64,000 nucleotides of DNA from Acidimicrobiales bacterium (GTDB lineage Bacteria; Actinomycetota; Acidimicrobiia; Acidimicrobiales; SZUA-35): the NCBI GenBank assembly GCA_020629695.1, contig JAHDCV010000005.1:9810-73809 (forward strand). Direction: 5' to 3'. The notes beneath the pieces were generated by a model. It saw only the letters and a program-made list of their open reading frames with translations. It was not told the DNA's origin and made no database searches. Position numbers and translations under genes: made by a program. Each line of letters starts with the position of its first letter. The first letter of the stretch is position 1. Shown in pieces: positions 29,419 through 37,707 of this stretch.

Positions 29419-30255
29419 TTGACCAACGACCCCACCACCGACCCCGCCGCGCCCGATGCGGTCGCCGAGGCCGACGTACCTCCCGCCGGGGCATTCGAGC
29501 CCGGCGAACTCGTCCTGCTCATCGACCACAAGAAGCGGCAGTACCTCATCACCCTCGAGACGGGGGGCGAGTTCCACACCCACTCCGGCATCCTGATGCA
29601 CGATCAACTGATCGGTCAGCCCGAGGCCAGTGAGTTCGCGTCGACCCGCGGCCAGACCTTCCAGGCGTTCCGGCCGACCCTCGAGGACTACATCCTCACG
29701 ATGCCCCGGGGCGCCCAGGTCATCTATCCGAAGGACATCGCCCCGATGATGATGCTGGCCGACGTCGGCCCGGGCATGAAGGTGCTCGAGACGGGCCTCG
29801 GATCCGGTGCTCTGTCGATGGCGCTGCTCCGGGCCGGTGCGGTGATCCACGGCTACGAGCTCCGTGAGGACTTCGCGTCCCGGGCGAAGAAGAACGTCGC
29901 GGCGTTCCTCGGCGACGAGGCCCTCGAGCGCTACCACGTCAACATCGGCGACGCCTACGAGGGTGTCGACGCCGTCGACATGGATCGGGTGATCCTCGAC
30001 ATCCCCGAGCCCTGGAATGTCGTGCCCCATGCTCGGGGTGCGCTGCGGTCAGGCGGCATCCTCGTCGCCTACACCCCGTCGATCACCCAGGTCATGCAGC
30101 TACGCGACGCCCTCGACACCGCAGGCTTCTCCGCCATCGAGACCATCGAGGTCCTGCACCGGGGGTGGTACTTCAAGGACCGCGCCGCCCGACCGGATCA
30201 CCGCATGGTCGCCCACACCGCCTTCCTGACCAAGGCGCGCCTCCTGTCGATCTGA
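29419..30255 (+). CDS. trmI: tRNA (adenine-58-N1)-methyltransferase TrmI
   Basis: THSGILMHDQLIGQPEAS...PRGAQVIYPKDIAPMMMLADVGPGMKVLETGLGSGALSMALL, RVILDIPEPWNVV; TTG start 10 bp after the TtuA-like gene. Confidence 0.9.
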   Translation: MTNDPTTDPAAPDAVAEADVPPAGAFEPGELVLLIDHKKRQYLITLETGGEFHTHSGILMHDQLIGQPEASEFASTRGQTFQAFRPTLEDYILTMPRGAQVIYPKDIAPMMMLADVGPGMKVLETGLGSGALSMALLRAGAVIHGYELREDFASRAKKNVAAFLGDEALERYHVNIGDAYEGVDAVDMDRVILDIPEPWNVVPHARGALRSGGILVAYTPSITQVMQLRDALDTAGFSAIETIEVLHRGWYFKDRAARPDHRMVAHTAFLTKARLLSI

Positions 30256-30263
30256 TCTCGCCG

Positions 30264-31601
30264 TCAGTCGACGCTGAGGCGGGGCATGTCCGCCGCGGTC
30301 ATCGGCCGGTTGAACGCCGAGGCCATCGAGGGACCGATCTTGTCCCGCTTGGGACCACCGAATCCGAACAGGAACTGGGCGACCCGGCGGATCTGGATCT
30401 CTTCGGCTCCTTCGGTGATCCGGTAGCGCCGGTGATGCCGGTAGATGTGCTCGAACGGCAGGTGCCGGGAGTAGCCGATGCCGCCGTGGGTCTGGATCGC
30501 CTGGTCGGCGGCCTGGCAGACGAGACGGTTGGCCCGGTAGTTGCACATCGCGACCTTGTCCGAGATCGAGGTCGGATCGATGCCCTGGTCCATCTCCCAC
30601 GCCGTCTTGCGGACGAGGCCACGGATCATCTCGTTCTCCGTGTGCATCTCGGCGAGCGGCCACTGGATGGCCTGGTTGGTGGACAGCGGCTTGCCGAACG
30701 GTGCTCGCTCACGCGCGTACGCCACCGACTGGTCGATGCAGAACTGGGTCGCTCCGACCCCCGAGGCGGCCTGGCGGATGCGGTTCTCGTGCACGAACGT
30801 CTGGGCGACGGCGAGGCCCTGACCCTCGTCGCCGAGAATCGTCGAGTCGGCGACCCGCACGTCGGTGAGGGAGACCTCCGCGTGATCGGTGGGCATGTTG
30901 AACGTCCACCACATGAACTCGGCGTTGAAGCCGGGCGTGTCGACCGGGACGATGAAGCAGGTGATGCCCCGGCCCTCGCCGGGTTCACCGGAGGTGCGGG
31001 CGAACACGAAGTCGTGGGTGGCCGCGTGGAGTCCGGTGTTCCAGCGCTTCGCACCGTTGATGATCCACTCGTCGCCGTCACGGACGGCGGTGGTCTCCAT
31101 CCAGGTGGCGTCCGAGCCGTGCAGCGGCTCGGTGAGACCGAACCCGATGCGGGCCTCACCGGCCAACATCTTCGGCACCCACTCGGCCTTCTGCTCCTCG
31201 GTGCCGTAGAGGTCCATCATCAGCACGGTCGGGAAGTTGCCGACGATCGACGACTCGTTCTGGAGGTCGTTGTGGAGTCCGAGCCCCTTGGCGGCGAGGT
31301 GCTCGCGGATCACCGCCATGCCGAGGTTGGTGCCGTCCATACCGCCGAACTTCTTCGGGAGTGCGTAGCGGAGGAATCCCGCCGCATCGGCCCGCTTCCG
31401 CATCTCGCGCAGCAGCGCTTCCCACTCGGCATTCGGCCAGCCGTCCCGTTCGAAGTCGGTGCGGGCGGCCTCGCGCCGGTGGTCGAAGAACCGGATGTTG
31501 TCGTTCTCGCGCTCGAGCGGCGTGATCTCGTCCTCGATGAACTGGTCGAGCTGGTCGAGCAGGTCGGTGAGTTCGGCAGGCAGCGTGAAGTCCATGGTCA
31601 T
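30264..31601 (-). CDS. Acyl-CoA dehydrogenase
   Basis: EARIGFGLTEPLHGSDATWMETTA, DSTILGDEGQGL, HGGIGYSRHLPFEHIYRHHRRYRITEGAEEIQ. Start MTMDFTLPAEL. Confidence 0.92.
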   Translation of the reverse strand: MTMDFTLPAELTDLLDQLDQFIEDEITPLERENDNIRFFDHRREAARTDFERDGWPNAEWEALLREMRKRADAAGFLRYALPKKFGGMDGTNLGMAVIREHLAAKGLGLHNDLQNESSIVGNFPTVLMMDLYGTEEQKAEWVPKMLAGEARIGFGLTEPLHGSDATWMETTAVRDGDEWIINGAKRWNTGLHAATHDFVFARTSGEPGEGRGITCFIVPVDTPGFNAEFMWWTFNMPTDHAEVSLTDVRVADSTILGDEGQGLAVAQTFVHENRIRQAASGVGATQFCIDQSVAYARERAPFGKPLSTNQAIQWPLAEMHTENEMIRGLVRKTAWEMDQGIDPTSISDKVAMCNYRANRLVCQAADQAIQTHGGIGYSRHLPFEHIYRHHRRYRITEGAEEIQIRRVAQFLFGFGGPKRDKIGPSMASAFNRPMTAADMPRLSVD

Positions 31602-31725
31602 CCCCAGTCGGCGTGCGCTCGAACCTACGTGCCGGCGGGGGAGCGGGTCACATCCCGACGCGACCCGCGGGACCGGCGGCGAGCACCGTTGCACGCCGCG
31701 ACCTCGATCTCGCCCTCGCTGATCC

Positions 31726-32658
31726 TCAGCGTTCTTCGCGCCGGAAGGGGCGACCGATCGCGGCCGGTGCTGCGCTCGGTCGGTTGCGGCTCCGGATCGA
31801 CAGCAACACCATCGCGAGAATCGTGAGCAGATAGGGGAGCATCGACACCAGAATCGGCGAGATCTCGACGCCGAACGTCTGCAGGCGGGGCTCGAGGGCG
31901 ATCAGGCCGCCGAACAGCACCGAGCCGAGCAACACCCTCCCGGGCTGCCAGGCGCCGAAGATCACGAGCGCCACGGCGATCCAGCCTCGTCCGGCCGTGG
32001 TGCCTTCCGTCCATCCTGGCGCCAGCGCGAGCGTGAGGTAGGCGCCGGACGCACCGGCGAACGCGCCTCCGATGCCCACCGCCATCAGCCGTACTCGGGT
32101 CACCGAGGTGCCGACCGCATCGGCAGCGGCGGCGTTCTCGCCGACTGCCCGCAGCTTCAGGCCGGCGTGGGTGCGTGTGAAGACGAACCAGGTGACGACC
32201 CCGGCGAACAGGGCCAGCCAGCTCACCGCCGACATCGAGAACAGGGTCTCACCGATCCACGGGATGTCCGCCAGAGGCCCGAGATCGAGGGTGTCGAAGC
32301 GCGCCCGTGGCGCTTCGACGATCAACGACTCGCCGAGGAAGGCTGCGAGCCCCAGTCCGAGAATCGTGAGAGCCAAGCCCGACACCACCTGATCCGCCCC
32401 GAGCACCACCGCGACCACGCCATGGATCATCGAAAAGGCCATGGCGGAACCGGCGCCGACCACGAGCGCCAGCCACGGGTTCCCCGTCTCCACCCCGGCC
32501 CAGAACGCCGCCATGCCACCGAAGGCCATCATGCCTTCGACGCCCAGGTTCAACACGCCTGACTTCTCGGCGATCGTCTCGCCCAGGGCGGCCAGGTAGA
32601 GCAGGGTCGCGAACTCGATCACGGAGACGAGCAGGCCGAGCACGGTCTCGGTGCTCAT
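31726..32658 (-). CDS. ABC transporter permease (BMP/nucleoside-type)
   Basis: LGETIAEKSGVLNLGVEGMMAFGGMAAFWAG plus hydrophobic segments; first permease of a BMP cassette. Confidence 0.88.
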   Translation of the reverse strand: MSTETVLGLLVSVIEFATLLYLAALGETIAEKSGVLNLGVEGMMAFGGMAAFWAGVETGNPWLALVVGAGSAMAFSMIHGVVAVVLGADQVVSGLALTILGLGLAAFLGESLIVEAPRARFDTLDLGPLADIPWIGETLFSMSAVSWLALFAGVVTWFVFTRTHAGLKLRAVGENAAAADAVGTSVTRVRLMAVGIGGAFAGASGAYLTLALAPGWTEGTTAGRGWIAVALVIFGAWQPGRVLLGSVLFGGLIALEPRLQTFGVEISPILVSMLPYLLTILAMVLLSIRSRNRPSAAPAAIGRPFRREER

Positions 32659-33755
32659 GCACCCGCCCCCGCGGCTGCTGCCGAACCAGCGCCGCCCTCG
32701 ACCGACCGGCCCGTGCGAACGACGCGGTAGTTGACCCAGACCGCGGCAGCGAGTGCGCCGAACAGGATCAGCGCCTGCAGCAGGTTCGAGATCGCTGACG
32801 GCACACCCTGTGTCTGGATCGACTCACCGCCGATCTGGACCGCGCCGAACGCGATCGCCACGGCCGCCACACCCGAGGGTCGCATGAGTGCCAGGGCGGC
32901 CACGATGATCCCGGCGAATCCGTAGCCGTTGGCGACACCCTCGACGAGGCGGGTCGAAGACCCCGTCAGCTCGATCCCGCCAGCCAGACCAGCGATCGCA
33001 CCGGACACGACCAACACCGAGAACAACTTCGCCTTCAGGGAGATCCCGACGTATTCGGCGGCACGCTCCGACGAACCGGCGATCCGCAGCTCGTACCCCC
33101 ATGTCGACCGAGCCGCGTACCAGCCGACGCCGATCACGACCACAGCGGCGATGACCACGCCGATGTTCGAACGCTCGAACAACGTCGGCAGTCCGGATTG
33201 TTCGGGCAACACCGGCGCCACAGGAAAGTTGTTCCCGTCCGGGTCCTTCCACGGGCCATTCACGAGGTATCGCACGATGCGGATGGCGACCTCGTTGAGC
33301 ATCAGCGTCGTGATGATCTCGTTGACCCCGAGGCGGGCCCGGGCGATGGCCGGACCCAAGGCGAGCGCCGCGCCGCCTGCAACAGCGGCGAGCAGCATGA
33401 GCGGGATGAGGGCGGGCCCGGCGAGATCGGGGGCCAGGCGGGCGACCCAGGCACCACCGATCGCCCCGGCGATGATCTGGCCCTCCGCCCCGATGTTCCA
33501 GAGCCCCATCGAACCGGCGATCGCCACGGCCAGGCCGGCGAGACCGAGCGGCACGGCGCGGGTCAGGGTCGCAGACCAGCCGCGGGGTGAGCCGAGCGCA
33601 GCGTCGAACATCGACCGGTACACCTCGATCGGTGCATGGCCGGACATCGCGAGCAGGGCGGCCCCCACAACGAGCGCAGCGAGCAGCCCGACCGCGAAGG
33701 CCAACACCTGACCGCCGCGCACCGGCGACTCCCGACGGGCGAGTCGGAGCCCCAT
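32655..33755 (-). CDS. ABC transporter permease (BMP/nucleoside-type)
   Basis: PLGLAGLAVAIAGSMGLWNIGAEGQIIAGAIGGAW; 4-bp overlap with the flanking permease. Confidence 0.88.
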   Translation of the reverse strand: MGLRLARRESPVRGGQVLAFAVGLLAALVVGAALLAMSGHAPIEVYRSMFDAALGSPRGWSATLTRAVPLGLAGLAVAIAGSMGLWNIGAEGQIIAGAIGGAWVARLAPDLAGPALIPLMLLAAVAGGAALALGPAIARARLGVNEIITTLMLNEVAIRIVRYLVNGPWKDPDGNNFPVAPVLPEQSGLPTLFERSNIGVVIAAVVVIGVGWYAARSTWGYELRIAGSSERAAEYVGISLKAKLFSVLVVSGAIAGLAGGIELTGSSTRLVEGVANGYGFAGIIVAALALMRPSGVAAVAIAFGAVQIGGESIQTQGVPSAISNLLQALILFGALAAAVWVNYRVVRTGRSVEGGAGSAAAAGAGA

Positions 33756-35275
33756 CAGCTCACTCCCTCGGTGGACACGGCGCCGGCCATCGCGGCGCCG
33801 ATGGCGGTTCGGTCAGCATCGTCGGGGTCGAACGACGCGACGACGGCACCTCCGTGCATCACGAGCAGGCGGTCGGAAAGGGCGAGCAGCTCGTCGAGGT
33901 CCTCACTGATCAACAGCACCGCGACGCCGGCGGCGGACTGATCGAGCAGGATCTGCTGAATGGCGGCGACCCCCTGCACATCGAGGCCGCGAGTCGGCTG
34001 CGCCGCCACCACGACCGTCGGCTTCTCGTCGAGCTCTCGTCCGACCAGGAGGCGTTGGAGGTTCCCACCCGACAGACCTGCGAGCGGAGCGTCCATGCGG
34101 GCGACCTTGACTCGATAGCGATCGATCAGACCCTCGGTGTGGGCACGAGATGCCGCACGATCGACGATCCTGCGCCGAGCGAATCTCCGGTACGACCGCA
34201 TCACCGCGTTCTCGACGGCGTCGAGCCGCGGAGCGAGCCCGACCCCGAGGCGATCTTCGGGCACGTAGGAGAGTCCCGCTGCACTCCGGGCTGCAGGCGA
34301 CGCGGTGCTGAGGTCGGCATCCGCGACCACCACCTGACCGTGCTCGGCCGGACTCAGGCCGGCGATGGCATCGGCAAGGGGACGCTGACCGTTCCCGGCG
34401 ACGCCGGCGATGCCGACGATCTCTCCCGGCCGAACATCCAGCGAGACATCGTCGACGACCGCTCGACCGTGAACGTCGCGAACTCGCAGATCGCGGACCA
34501 CCAGCGCCGGGGACTGCTCGCCGTCGACCTGCGCCGCGCGTTGACGGCGTTGGGAGACCGCCGTGGCCTGACCGACCATCAACTCGGCCAGTCGGCTGGC
34601 GTCGAGCTCGCCGACCGGCAGCGACGCCGCGACGGTGGCGCCGCCTCGCATGACCGTGGCCTCGTCGCAGAACGCCGTCACCTCGTCGAGCTTGTGCGAG
34701 ATGAAGATCACGGACCGACCATCGTCGGCCATCGCTCGAGTCACCCGGCCGAGCTCGACGGCTTCACCGGGCGTCAACACAGCCGTCGGCTCGTCGAGAA
34801 TGAGGACGCTCGCGTCGCGCCAGAGGGCCTTCAGGATCTCGACCCGTTGGCGTTCTCCCATCGAGAGCTGCCAGACCGGACGTCCTGGATCCGTGAGGAG
34901 ACCGAACCGCTCGGCGAGCTCACCGACCTGTGCGCGCAGTGAACCTCGATCGAGGCGCGTCGGCGCAGCTCCGAGGACGACGTTCTCGGTCACTGTGAAC
35001 GTCGGGATGAGCCGGAACTCCTGATGGACCATCCCGACTCCACAGGCGATCGCGTCGGCAGGCGAGGCGAATCGCTGTGGCTCGCCGTTGAGCACGACGG
35101 ATCCCTCGTCGGGCTGGTAGACGCCAGCGAGGACGTTCATCAACGTCGACTTCCCGGCGCCGTTTTCGCCGAGCACGGCATGAACCGAGCCCGAACGAAC
35201 CCCGAGGGTCGCGCCAGCATTGGCGACGACCCCCGGGAAACGCTTCCAGATGTCGACGAGCTCGACGGCCAGCAT
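33755..35275 (-). CDS. ABC transporter ATP-binding protein (tandem ABC domains, sugar/nucleoside type)
   Basis: GENGAGKSTLMNVLAGVYQPDEG, LSMGERQRVEILKALWRDASVLILDEPTAVLTP; second half LSGGNLQRLLVGREL. Confidence 0.93.
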   Translation of the reverse strand: MLAVELVDIWKRFPGVVANAGATLGVRSGSVHAVLGENGAGKSTLMNVLAGVYQPDEGSVVLNGEPQRFASPADAIACGVGMVHQEFRLIPTFTVTENVVLGAAPTRLDRGSLRAQVGELAERFGLLTDPGRPVWQLSMGERQRVEILKALWRDASVLILDEPTAVLTPGEAVELGRVTRAMADDGRSVIFISHKLDEVTAFCDEATVMRGGATVAASLPVGELDASRLAELMVGQATAVSQRRQRAAQVDGEQSPALVVRDLRVRDVHGRAVVDDVSLDVRPGEIVGIAGVAGNGQRPLADAIAGLSPAEHGQVVVADADLSTASPAARSAAGLSYVPEDRLGVGLAPRLDAVENAVMRSYRRFARRRIVDRAASRAHTEGLIDRYRVKVARMDAPLAGLSGGNLQRLLVGRELDEKPTVVVAAQPTRGLDVQGVAAIQQILLDQSAAGVAVLLISEDLDELLALSDRLLVMHGGAVVASFDPDDADRTAIGAAMAGAVSTEGVS

Positions 35276-35315
35276 CAGTGCAGTCTCGTCTCGTCAGCCT
35301 TCGGTCGCCAGCGAC

Positions 35316-36494
35316 TCAGCCGCTGACCGAACCCTCGACGTTCGAGACGAAGAAGTTCATGTTGAGCAGAACACCGTCGTTGAGGCCGTCACCTTCGGCG
35401 GCGACGACCACCGAGTCGTCGAACGGATTCAGCAGCTCGGTCTGGATGACCCCGTCGGAGATGATCACATTCCCGTCCTGGTCGACGATCTCGCCACGAT
35501 CGAACACGTCGAACTCGCCGGCGATGATCTCGTCCTTGACCGCCTGCATCTCCGCGGCGACGGGCGAATCGGCGGGGATCGCGATGTCGACGACGCCGTC
35601 CGCCATTCCGCCCCACCAGGCTTCCGGCGTGAACGACCCGTCTGCAGCAGCTTGCATGATGTCGGCGTAACGGGCGCTCCAATCCCAGACCGGAGCGGTG
35701 AGGTACGACTCGACCTGCTCACTCATGTCGGAGTGGTACCCGATGAAGGTGCCACCGGCATCCGTGATGGCCTGTCCGGTCGCGGTCGAGTCCTGGTGCA
35801 TGGTCAGCACATCGGCGCCGGCATCGATCAGGGCCTGGGCGGCGTTGCCTTCGACACCCGGGTCGAACCAGGTCGAGGTCCAGGCGACCTCGACCACGGC
35901 GTCGGGGTTGGTCTCGGCGACACCGAGAGCGAAGGCGTTGATCCCGCGGATGACCTCCGGAATCGGGAAGGCGGCGACGTAGCCGATACGCCCCGACTCC
36001 GTCGCTGCTCCGGCGGCCATGCCGGCGATGTACCGGGGCTGGTACATGCGACCGAAGGAGTTCCCGAAGTTGGTGTCGTTCATCTTGAAACCCGAGACGT
36101 GCTCGAACACGACGTCGGGGTTCTCGGCGGCGAATTTCTCGGTCGCGTCCATGTAGCCGAACGACGTCGTGATGATGACGTTGAAGCCCTGGTCGATGAA
36201 GTTCTGCACGGCGTTGTCGAACTCCGCACCGCCTTCCGGGATCGAGTCCACGAATGCGGTCTCGATGCCCGTCGAGGCCTCCGCACCGAGGCGGCCTTCG
36301 TTGTGCATGAAGTTCCAGCCGGCATCGCCGATCGGCGCGACCATCACGAAGGCGGCCTTCGTATCCGAGGTCGCTGCGGACTCGCCCTCGGACCCGGCTG
36401 CAGCCGAGTCGTCATCGTCCGAGCCGCCGCACGCGGCAGCGAAGAGCAGGAACGGGAGCAGGAGCGCCAGCCAGTGGCGTCGCTTGGGGGTCAT
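35316..36494 (-). CDS. BMP family (basic membrane lipoprotein) ABC substrate-binding protein
   Basis: Lipobox LLFAAACGG; AFVMVAPIGDAGWNFMHNEGRLGAEASTGIETAFVDSIPEG; start MTPKRRHW. Confidence 0.9.
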   Translation of the reverse strand: MTPKRRHWLALLLPFLLFAAACGGSDDDDSAAAGSEGESAATSDTKAAFVMVAPIGDAGWNFMHNEGRLGAEASTGIETAFVDSIPEGGAEFDNAVQNFIDQGFNVIITTSFGYMDATEKFAAENPDVVFEHVSGFKMNDTNFGNSFGRMYQPRYIAGMAAGAATESGRIGYVAAFPIPEVIRGINAFALGVAETNPDAVVEVAWTSTWFDPGVEGNAAQALIDAGADVLTMHQDSTATGQAITDAGGTFIGYHSDMSEQVESYLTAPVWDWSARYADIMQAAADGSFTPEAWWGGMADGVVDIAIPADSPVAAEMQAVKDEIIAGEFDVFDRGEIVDQDGNVIISDGVIQTELLNPFDDSVVVAAEGDGLNDGVLLNMNFFVSNVEGSVSG

Positions 36495-36799
36495 GGGTTT
36501 CCTCCGGGTCTCTCGCCGACGAACGTCCGGCGAACGACGAGGTACGGATCCGCCCTCGCCTCCGACCGGCAGGTTGCCAGGAAAATCGTCTCGGCGCGTT
36601 GCCAACGCGTGAAATCCCATCGCTGTGATTCACATCTCCACGCACCGTGGTCGCGCACGCGCCGAGGGCGAACATCTCATGCGTTCACGGTGGTCCTGGG
36701 CCATCGGGATCAAACCTCGATCGAACCTTGATCGCCGACGGGGCGCACCGATGGAACGAGGTCGACATCGCCGAGCCACGGCGGAGTGGCTAGGTTCTT

Positions 36800-36919
36800 C
36801 ACCGGCAACGTCGCCGGTGTCGGTGTCGACACCAATGCATCCAGGTGGCGGGAATCAGTCCTCTGCTGGGGCAGAAGCGGCACGGCCTCCGACTCGCTCG
36901 GAGGTCGTGCCGCTTTTGC
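36800..36919 (+). ncRNA. Candidate structured small RNA or rhomboid leader ending in a terminator-like hairpin
   Basis: Series of hairpins: CACCGGC(aacgtc)GCCGGTG, palindrome GGTGTCGACACC, then a long terminal stem. A -10-like TAGGTT lies at 36791..36796. No CDS explains the segment. Confidence 0.35.
36871..36919 (+). terminator. Rho-independent-like hairpin upstream of the rhomboid gene
   Basis: GCAGAAGCGGCACGGCCTCCGA-CTCGC-TCGGAGGTCGTGCCGCTTTTGC: 22-bp stem, two G-U wobbles, 5-nt loop. The T4 lies inside the stem's 3' arm. Confidence 0.6.
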
Positions 36920-36958
36920 GTTCACGAACCGGCCCGGGGCCGGCAGTAACTTCGGACC

Positions 36959-37624
36959 ATGGCGTTCACCTCCCCGGTGCCCGACGACCTCGAGTCGCCG
37001 CTCGGTCCCGTTCGTCGACGCATCAGCCAGTTCGGCTGGATCGCCAGGGTCCTCGTCGGCGCCCTCGCGCTGATGTGGGCGATCGAGATCATCGACACCT
37101 TCGTGCTCGGCGATCGCCTCCAGGCCAATGGCATCCGGCCCCGTCGCGCCGATGGGCTCGACGGCATCCTCTGGGCCCCGTTCCTCCACGGCGGCTTCTT
37201 CCACCTGATCGGCAACAGCATTCCGTTCCTCATGCTCGGCGGCTTCGTCGGGCTCCGCGGCACCCGCTACTGGTCGACGATCGCCGTGCTCGGTGTGGTC
37301 GTGGGCGGCGGACTCACCTGGTTGTTCGCCGTCGGCGACGGCAACCACATCGGTGCGAGCGGTGTCGTGTACGCGTTCTTCGGTGCGATCCTGACCGCGG
37401 CCGTGGTCGAGCGCCGTCCCGGCCCCGCGGCCATCGCGATCGTCACGATCATCCTCTACTCGAGCTTCTTCGTCGGGCTGATCCCGCAGGGACGGATCTC
37501 GTGGGAGGGCCACCTGTTCGGAGCCATCGCCGGCGCGATCGGCGCCAAGTCGATGGCCGAACCCCGCCCACCGAAGCGGGTGCTCGACGAGCCGCCGCTC
37601 GACGATCCCTACTGGGAGGTCTGA
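36959..37624 (+). CDS. Rhomboid family intramembrane serine protease
   Basis: HGGFFHLIGNSIPFLMLGG (HxxxN), HIGASGVVYAFFG (GxSG), EGHLFGAIAGAI (catalytic His). Confidence 0.9.
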   Translation: MAFTSPVPDDLESPLGPVRRRISQFGWIARVLVGALALMWAIEIIDTFVLGDRLQANGIRPRRADGLDGILWAPFLHGGFFHLIGNSIPFLMLGGFVGLRGTRYWSTIAVLGVVVGGGLTWLFAVGDGNHIGASGVVYAFFGAILTAAVVERRPGPAAIAIVTIILYSSFFVGLIPQGRISWEGHLFGAIAGAIGAKSMAEPRPPKRVLDEPPLDDPYWEV

Positions 37625-37707
37625 CGGGAAGGGCCGGCACCTAGCCTGGGCGGGCGGATCAACGGCGATCCCTGCTCGGAGCCAGCGACCAGACGAGGCC
37701 GACCGCC

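Noticed and set aside
36786-36870. Possible tRNA-like gene (GGCGGAGTGGCTAGG... stretch)
   Set aside because: No T-loop GTTCRANNC, no consistent cloverleaf or acceptor pairing; better explained as hairpins of a leader/sRNA.
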